The position numbers were made by a program, and so were the translations under genes. Of a stretch of 64,000 bases of DNA, positions 26,201 through 35,200 are shown piece after piece. Origin of the DNA: Dreissena polymorpha (Eukaryota > Mollusca > Bivalvia > Myida > Dreissenidae); the NCBI RefSeq assembly GCF_020536995.1, contig NC_068355.1:118814430-118878429 (forward strand), written 5' to 3'. How positions within the stretch are numbered: position 1 is the first letter of the stretch; every line of letters starts with the position of its first letter. The notes under the pieces are model-generated. The model was given only the letters and a program-made list of their open reading frames with translations, was not told the DNA's origin and searched no databases.

Positions 26201-29200
26201 TATCAGTCACCGGGTATCGGGCACGATCGCGACCGTACTATGCTAAGTCTCTTAGACAGTCGGTCAACATCAGACCATATGGCGACACCCGTCAGCCGGT
26301 CTTTGCCCGATGGCATTGGTCAAGGACATCGACCAATGCCGGACCATTTGGCATCCGCCATACGGTCATTATCCGGTGACAACACTGGTCATGATATGAC
26401 CGGTACGTCACCGGGGACGTTGATCACGGACCATTGATCGACGTCTGACCGGCCGGTCCGGTCACCGGTCATGTCACCGGTCCGGTCCGGTCATTGATCA
26501 CCGGTCCGGTCACCGGTCATGTCACCGGTCCGGTCCGGTCACCGGTCATGTCACCGGTCCGGTCACCGGTCACCGGTCCGGTCATTGATCACCGGTCCGG
26601 TCACCGGTCCGGTCCGGTCACCGGTCCGGTCCGATCACCGGTCCGGTCATTGATCACCGGTCCGGTCCGGTCACCGGTCATGTCACCGGTCATGTCACCG
26701 GTCCGGTCCGGTCACCGGTCATGTCACCGGTCCGGTCATGTCACCGGTCCGGTCATGTCAACGGTCCGGTCCGGTCACCGGTCCGGTCATTGATCACCGC
26801 TCCGGTCACCGGTCAACAGTCATCAGTTAGGCCTGCCACCGATAACACCAGTCACCGGTCAAGAAGAAGAACTCGGTCTTCTTCATTGAATTATTCTCCT
26901 ATTCTTCGTTGAATACATCGTCTTCATCAAGGATTAGACATCGGACACGCTCTTCTTCGTCGAGCAGTTCTCATCGTCGCGGCTCTCGTAAGCGATCACG
27001 TCGTCACTCACGGAGACGTTATTCTAGAAGATCTCGGTCTCATCGCAGCCGATCCACATCTCGGCCGATCCAGATCTCGACATCGCAGGAAACGAGGACG
27101 TCGTCAACCTTCACGTAGACATCAGCGGACTGCATTGAGCACCACTGGATAGTTATCGAACATACCTCTCCTTCATTGAGCAGTTCTCGGCGTTGATACG
27201 CTCGTAAGCGATCATGTCAATGCTCACGGAGACAATATTGTAGAAGACAATATTTCCAGCGTAGCCGAACAATATTTCGGCATCGAAGTTATATGGATGT
27301 CGCCACTTCTCATGTAGGCGTTAATGAACCTACTGGTCATATCGACGTTCTCCATTTTATTCCTTTAGGAATATCATGTCTCCATTCCACGTGTGATGGT
27401 TATTCTTATGGCATCCACACATGTTGCAGTCACCGAGCCGTAGTTGTATACGAACACTAGTTCGTTTAACATTCAGGCTTCGGGATAAGCTGTTCTTTTC
27501 TCCACTACGACTACAAGGACACTTATGCCTATTAATACTGATAATCTACCGTTGTTTTTTCCGGTTAACATTATCAGATGACTTCGTGGATGGTCATTCT
27601 TCTGCACCAGATATTTCCATTCTGACGCAGTTATATTATACCGGTCCCGATCACCGGACATCGGTCACCATTCATCGGTCATATCACCGATCACTGATCA
27701 CCGGTCAGAATAAGTGATGTCTCATCGCCATCGGAATGGATTTTTTGGCATGATCTTCTTTTCCGAGCAGTGCTTGACATTGATAACAGACCATATAGAT
27801 TCCACCATTTTTCGGTCTTTAACTGGTAACGTCACCGGTCATATTATGACTGGTCCGTTCACCGGGCTACAGTTACCGGTCATTGACCGGTCCGGTTCGG
27901 TCACCACTTACCAATTACCGGTATTCCACTGTGTTTTCATCGGTCAATTTTTAGTATATCGGGTATCGTCTACATTACATAGTTGTATACCCCTGGCTAT
28001 GATTGTATTGAATACTATATTTTAATGATTCAACAATCTACATGACTTTTTGTGTTTTTCAATACTGATGTTCTACTGGCGACGGTTACCAAATCATGCT
28101 ATATCTGTTATTTGTACTTCTATCTCAACCGGCTACATGCAGACTACTGGTCTTGCAGATAGATTGGCTGAAGTGGGCTCGGAGACTAGCATTGAGGTCG
28201 AACATTACTATTTGACCTCTATTAATTTATGTTCGAGACCCGAAGGATGAATTGTTTTAACCGCCTTTACCTGTCGGCTACAGACTTTGCAGTCAGTGTC
28301 ACGGAACAGTTGGGACACATTAATGACGCTAGCAGGATTAGCAAGACGACATTTGTATCGACTTCTGCTTTTCTATTGCTCCTACGGCAGTGCATTTTTT
28401 CAAGCTACTGGAATCAACAAGAGTTCTGATACATAGGATTGCCTATCAGATTGACCGCATAGCGGCTACAGTCTTGTAGATGGCTTAGGACCTATTGAAC
28501 TCAGATCTTAGATCCTAGGATCTGGAGGGACCTCATCTTAAAGTTATTCTTCTATTACACTTCTGGCCATAACAGGCCGTCTTCCTATAACTGGTCGTAT
28601 TCCTTTCGGAATTCGTCCCGGTTAGAAGTCTTGAAGTAAATGGATTAATCAAGTCAGAATTTAAGACTTCCATGCATTCTACCGGCAAGCGTGGACCCGC
28701 TTAAGGTTACCCCTAGGGTTTTCACCTTTTTCTGCCATCACACCTCCGATTCCGGAGGTACCACTATCAATCATATTTCCGTACTTCGCAAATCGATGAC
28801 TTCGCGACCTGTATTATCCAGGATTTTAAAGGCGCCTGTTATTGGTTCAAGAAGAGGCTATATTCTGTAGATAGGTCATAAACTTATAAGTGTTAAACAC
28901 TGTCCTATTCTACCAATTTTCAAGTGTGTTTGGAGTGGGAAAGTTTGGCTTGCCGTGGTTTCTTTGCCCACCCATCCTTGACAAATGGTTCCGGTCACCG
29001 GTCGGTATTTACCGGTCCGGTCACCGGTCCTTCTGCTGAGACGTCTTTTCTTACGTCCGTTTCAGCTTTATTTTTAAGATAATTGTATTAATCTCGGGAT
29101 TATTTAATGACACAGATTTCCATCTTTTTGTCATTATTTACCACTATTCAGTGGTGTCTAGACTAGAAGATTATCTTGGCAAGAATATAGTTTATTCTAC

Positions 29201-32200
29201 CACAACCTTCCTTACATCTTATACAGATGTGAGCAGATAAGGTTATGGACGATCACATAGAACAACGTATCTTGATTTTCTCAATTATGTGGTATCCTAA
29301 CGAATATCACCTGCACATCTACATCTTGAAAAGCGAAAATTCTTTTTAGCTGTTTTTCATTTACAACACATTTTCACGATTCCTTTGTGATGGTTTCAAC
29401 TATCACACATCGGTCGTGGTTTACTTACAGACACGGAGGTGATCATATTATCACTCCTTGTAACTGGAAATCAGGAACTTATTCGTTCTTTGCAAGAACA
29501 ACAAATTTTCTCTATCGTCTTTCTCATACCAGTTCGTCTCAACGCCCTGTTGGACGTTTTGTCCTGCAGTTCTTTCTTTCGAATTATTTTTCCGTTGGGT
29601 TCAATAATGTAATTGCGCATGCGCGGCAGTGAAGTTGCAGACGAGTTGCATGGTGTACATAGAATATCAAAGAATGTTGTTTATCATCAAACGCTAGTTA
29701 TTAGCGTTATGCGATCGTATATCGCAGTGTATACCGGTATGCTGAACAACGTCAACAATGCAGTTCACAGAAATCGATCCAGCAGGGTGTGCGATTGTTA
29801 TACATTCGTCCATTGACATAAACTGGAAATGGAATATCTTGCCTTCTTGGTGAGTTTTTGCAATAACTGAGTTTTTGCCATAATTTCATGAAATATACTT
29901 AATGAACCATGGGATTATGGTTCTACGACCTTTTAAGTCTCCTGTACAATTATTTTCAGGAAACTTCTTCACAGGTCAAATATCATATCTCACTGAGACA
30001 TATTTTTACTGATCCAAACATGTGCCACTTCATGTCTGGCCATTAATAACTTTTAGTTATCTCTACAGAAGAACGTTTTTCTGTTAGAGTTTCAATCCTT
30101 GTTACTTGTGCAAGAATAATTCCATCAGAACTGTATAAAGGTTCTATGGAAATTCATTTTTTACTGGGTAATTGAGAGCATAGTTAAGTTATTACCTTAA
30201 TCACTCTGCTAGATTATAGATACATAGAGGTTTTTCTCATCTTTTTCTTGATGATAAGAAATTTGTTCTTTTCTTCATCAAAGGATAGAGATTATGCTTT
30301 CGTATACCTTGTTTTGTGTAAGTCATCGCAACTCTGTGCTGTCTTACCTATTTTGGAACTGATCCAAACTATGGAACGTCAACACTATGTTTTTCGTTCC
30401 TTTACCTTCTTAAGCGGTTTTGACTTGTGTAACATGTTGGGATGCTTAATGAGCTCCCTATGAACCTTTTTCATCAGGCTTATTAACAGTTCCAATATAA
30501 TTTTAAGACGGTTTTCCTTATTATGGCTTTTACCATACGGAGAAGTGAAATTCATGCTTTTTCTGTTGAATACGACCGATTCCAGTTGGATCTATTGTCG
30601 TTTTCACTTTGTTGTGTCAGCCAGGATTCCTTGCTTAATATCAAGTCCTCTATATGGCTTCTACCTTCAAGTTTCCAAGTTTTCTTAAACTGGTAGTCAT
30701 AAAGATGAGGATAAACTTCTTTGGGCAATCAGGGCTTTGAAGTTCTATCTCAGCAGTGTTAGTCAGAAGTCCATTCGAGGTTCTCAAAGACACTCTTCAT
30801 TTCCCCAAAAAAGGGGGGGGAGATGTGTCTGCGGCTTCTATTTCTCGGGGTTAGACCTCGACTAAGGAAAGTTAATCTTATCCTATCTAAGGATTCATTC
30901 CTTTTTAGGATCTGACCGCATGAATTAAGAGCTCTGTCTGTTTTGTGGGCATATATTAATCACACCCCACTTTTTGACGTGCTCTAAGCTGTTTACTGGA
31001 GGAATCCGACCACCTTGTCATCTTTTTATCTTCGTTTTCTGAAGTGCCAACAATACAATTTGTATACGTTTGGGCTTGTTGTGGTTTCACTAACGGTAGC
31101 GTCTTCTTTACGACATAGACATATTACTCTGTCCGAGAAGTCATAATTAATACCGTTTTAACGAAGATTACTTGATATCATTAGCTGATAACCCTGTTTA
31201 TGGGTTCTACTGTGTTGGGAAAATATATACGAACCTTCCCACGGCAGCTGCAAAATCAGCATACGATAACAGGTCAGTATTTATGACATTAAAACAAATT
31301 TTTTAAATAAAATTCATTTTAATTATTAAATACTTACCTGTTATCAGTAAGTCCCACCTCCCACCCCGCTATTCGATTAATATTTTTGTATATATATTGA
31401 AAGAATATTGAGGGTTGGTTACCGATTTTTGGCTAGGTTGCATTGCACTATGTTTAACCTGGCCTGTATTACGCTATTGAGGTGGCGGATTCCCAGTTAA
31501 AATTCCGGATGAGTTATTTCCGCTTGGAAAGTATAAGCATACGATAACAGGTAAGTATTTAATAATTAAAATGAATTTTATTTAAAAAATTTGTTTTAGG
31601 CGGAAAGTGTTGTCCCTGATTACCCTGTGTGGACTGCCATTAGATCTGTTAATGAGATCCATTAATATCTGTGCTTTCTAAATACTTTTACATCTTTATG
31701 CATGTTAATCATCCATACATCTCTTTGCATGCAAAACATCCATACATCTCTATGCATGCAAATCATCGTGATGATCCATGATACATCTCTATACATGCTA
31801 ATCATCCATACATCTCTATACATGCTAATCATCCATACATCTCTTTACATCAGTCTTCAAAATTAGCTTTGAAAAGTTACATGCCAGTCGGGCCAGTTAC
31901 TTCAGAATTTTTACATGCCCAACATATTTTTTACATGCCCAAACTTTTTTAACCAAAATTATAACAAATCACAACATTTTAACACTTACATGCTACACAT
32001 AGTAAAGCAGAACATTTGTTTCAATAGTAGTGAATACAATTACAGCTAATCAATCAATAGAATTAAGACGGTCGATCGTTACACCAGTGCTCTTGAAAAG
32101 AGCGTTCTCTGGTGTCATCGTACCATTTCTTGGCTTCCTTTTTCTCTAAATCATTGTCAATTTTCTATTTTGGAAGTGCTTTATCGGGCTAAGCCCCCTC

Positions 32201-35200
32201 AACATACATAAGATACTGCCTCTATGTCGACAATGACATTTGTTTACATTGACAAAAACGGAAGCATATTACTTGATTGAAATGATCGATTCAAAAAGCA
32301 TCTTCTCGATTAATGTCTAGAGAAACCGTCGATAAGAACCGAATGTGACCGAACTGCATCGGTCAAAAACAATAACGATGACGTGTGCAGGCAGATGCGT
32401 GTTGTTAAACCAATCGAATTTCATTGTTTTACAACTTACGGCAAGGTGTTTGTTCGCAAAATTGAAAAATAGATCTGCAAATATCAAGAACCGCTTACGA
32501 TTTTTTTTATAAACTGTCAATTGGCTTCAATAATTTACATGCCCGGCTGGCCACAAACGTGAATTTTTGTATGTGCCCGGCAGTAATTTTACTCGCCACG
32601 GGCGATCGGGCGTGTGCTAATTTCGAAGACTGTTACATGCTAATCATCTATACATCTCTTTTCATATTAATTTTGAATACATCTATATATTGTACATGTA
32701 AACATGCATACACCCCTCTACATGTTAATCATGCATACATCTCTCTGCATGTTTGTCATCCATTCATCTCTTTAGATGTTTATCATCCATTCATCTCTCT
32801 GATGTTAACTATTCATAAATCCCTCTACATGAAAATCATCCCACAAATCCCTCTACAAACTTATCATCCACACATTCCTCTGCTTGTTAATTATGCAAAC
32901 ATCTCTGCATGCATACATCCCTCCATGCATACATCCCTCCGTGCATACTTCCCTCTGTGCATACATCCCTCCGTGCATACATCTCTCCGTGCATACATCT
33001 CTCCATGCATACATCCCTCTGTGCATACTTCCCTCTATGCATACATCCCTCCATGCGTACATCCCTTCGTGCATACATCCCTTCGTGCATACATCCTTCT
33101 GTGCATACATCCCTCTGTGCATACTCCCTCCGTGCATACATCCCTCCGTGCATACATCCCTCCGTGCATACATCCCTCCGTGCATACATGCCTCCATGCA
33201 TACATCCCTCCATGCATACATACCTCCATGCATACATCCCTCCGTGCATACATCCATCCATGCATACATTCCTCCGTGCATATATCCCTCCGTGCATACA
33301 TCCCTCCATGCATACATCCCTCCGCGCATACATCCCTCCATGCATACATTTCTCCGTGCATACATCCCTCCGTGCATACATCCCTCCATGCATACATCCC
33401 TCCGTGCATACATCCATCCGTGCATACATCCCTCCGTGCATACATCCCTCCATGCATACATACCTCCATGCATACATTTCTCTGTGCATACATCCCTCCA
33501 TGCATACATCCCTCCATGCATACATCCCTCAGTGCATACTTCCCTCCGTGCATACATCCCTCCGTGCATACATCTCTCCGTGTTAATAATGTATACATGT
33601 CACAATGCTGGTTTCATGTTTCAGGTTGAGAGGACGTACCGGAGTGGTGCCCGGGAGATTCTCTTCTCTAATGGCACCAAGAAGGAGATCTCCTCAGATG
33701 GCAAGTCCATCATTGTGTCCTTCTTCAATGGAGACATCAAGCAGATCATGCCAGACCAGCGTGTAGTAAGGAACTGTAGCTCTTATAAGAATCATTTAGT
33801 TGCAAGTGGCTTTGAACAGATTTTAACATCCCTTAGTAAAAGCTCTTCCATTTTAAGCCCACCTCACGGCAAAGGGCTAATTGTGAACTCTTGTGCTCAG
33901 GCAATGTATGGCTTAATGCATCTTCCTCTTCTAGCTTCTTGCCACTCTAGAGGCCATGTTTATAATACAATCTTGATTCAATTTGGTCAAAATGTTACGG
34001 CAGCATTTGAATCTGGATAGTGTGTTTCAAAATGTTAGGTCACCAGACCTTAGAAAAACTAACATCTTAGTAGTAGTCTAAAAATCTTAAAAGAACCTGG
34101 GTTCCACGCTAGAGGCCATGAATCAATAGGGAATAAACTTGGTCAGATTTGTTATCTTCACAATATGCAAGCAGAGTTTAACTCTGGAACATGTGTGTCC
34201 AAAAACTAAGTAACCATGTCAACCTTAAAAAAAACTTTACAAGTCGAGAAATGAAATTCATCACTCAACCTTGTTGAAACTTGGTCACAATGTTTATTAT
34301 GACACTACGCCCAGTTTGAATCTGGGTCACATGTGTCCAAAAACTAGGTCCCCAGGTCTAATCTTATGAAACCAGTTTTAACACTCTGAAAGCCACTTTT
34401 ATAACTCAATCTTATGAAACTTAGTCAGAATGTTTATCTCGACAATATCAATGCCATGTTTTAATGTAGGAAAGCAGGGGGCAAAAGTCCACTCCACCAG
34501 ATAAAGTCTTTGACAATTGACGTATGTTGAGCTCGGTTGAATGCTCCATGTTCATCATGGCCCTATTGTTAACTTTTTTTTAATACAAACTATAGTCATC
34601 TTTTTTAATAAATACATGCAGTACTATTTTTTATCAGCTGCCTGGAAAATTGTTATTATTTAGTGATCATTTAAAAGTTTTACTTCTTAGATTGATCACT
34701 TGGGTAGATGTATTGAAGAGGAGCTGTGTTTACGGTCTCTTTACTACCAGATTGAGCATTATACAAGGCTTGTAACTTTTTCAGATCTACTACTATGCTG
34801 AAAACAAGACGACTCACACCAACTATCCTGATGGATTGGAAATTCTGCAGTTTCCAAAGTAAGACTTTGTGCCCTAAAACCTTGTCAGGAAGGTTGACTA
34901 TAAGGATATTGTCCATGTTTTTGTAATTTAAACCCAAGTAATAATTTTAAGTACTGACGCATTATACATCAATTGATATCCCATTGTCTCTTTGTTTCAA
35001 GGACATTTAAGATTGTGACCCTTGCAGATTTTTGATGTGCCCTATTTACTATTATACTTGTAATATGTTTTCCTTATATTGGTCATGTTTGTGAATATTC
35101 TGTATCTTTTCACTGTCTATTAGGTAACTTATTAGTCTCTGAAACCTGTATGTGTATGCATAATCTTCAATATCCAAGCCAAGAAAAAAATGCCTGCAGG

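Larger units (their letters stand above)
12537..31597 (+). mobile_element. Head-to-tail array of three broken DIRS-like retroelement copies
   Basis: DIRS elements are tyrosine-recombinase retroelements bounded by inverted terminal repeats with an internal complementary region. Here the left repeat (12537-12709, repeated at 13079-13252) is the inverse of right repeats at 19120-19315, 25728-25923 and 31399-31597. Bodies: A 13622-19315, B 19316-25923, C 25924-31597. Before each right repeat lies an internal complementary region joining the reverse complements of both element ends. A tyrosine-recombinase-like stretch with [11 protein letters not shown] and DVSAASIS, upstream ALKFYL clearest in copy C, lies near each 3' end. 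Frames are broken many times in all copies, so the array is a fossil, yet copies are about 99% alike: tandem amplification is recent and followed decay. Reverse transcriptase was not placed with confidence. Confidence 0.82.

Noticed and set aside
32559-34020. ORFs of 187-378 aa rich in [11 protein letters not shown]-type repeats on both strands
   Set aside because: Products of the 16-bp minisatellite; one of them runs into the real exon 13 only because the frame happens to be open.
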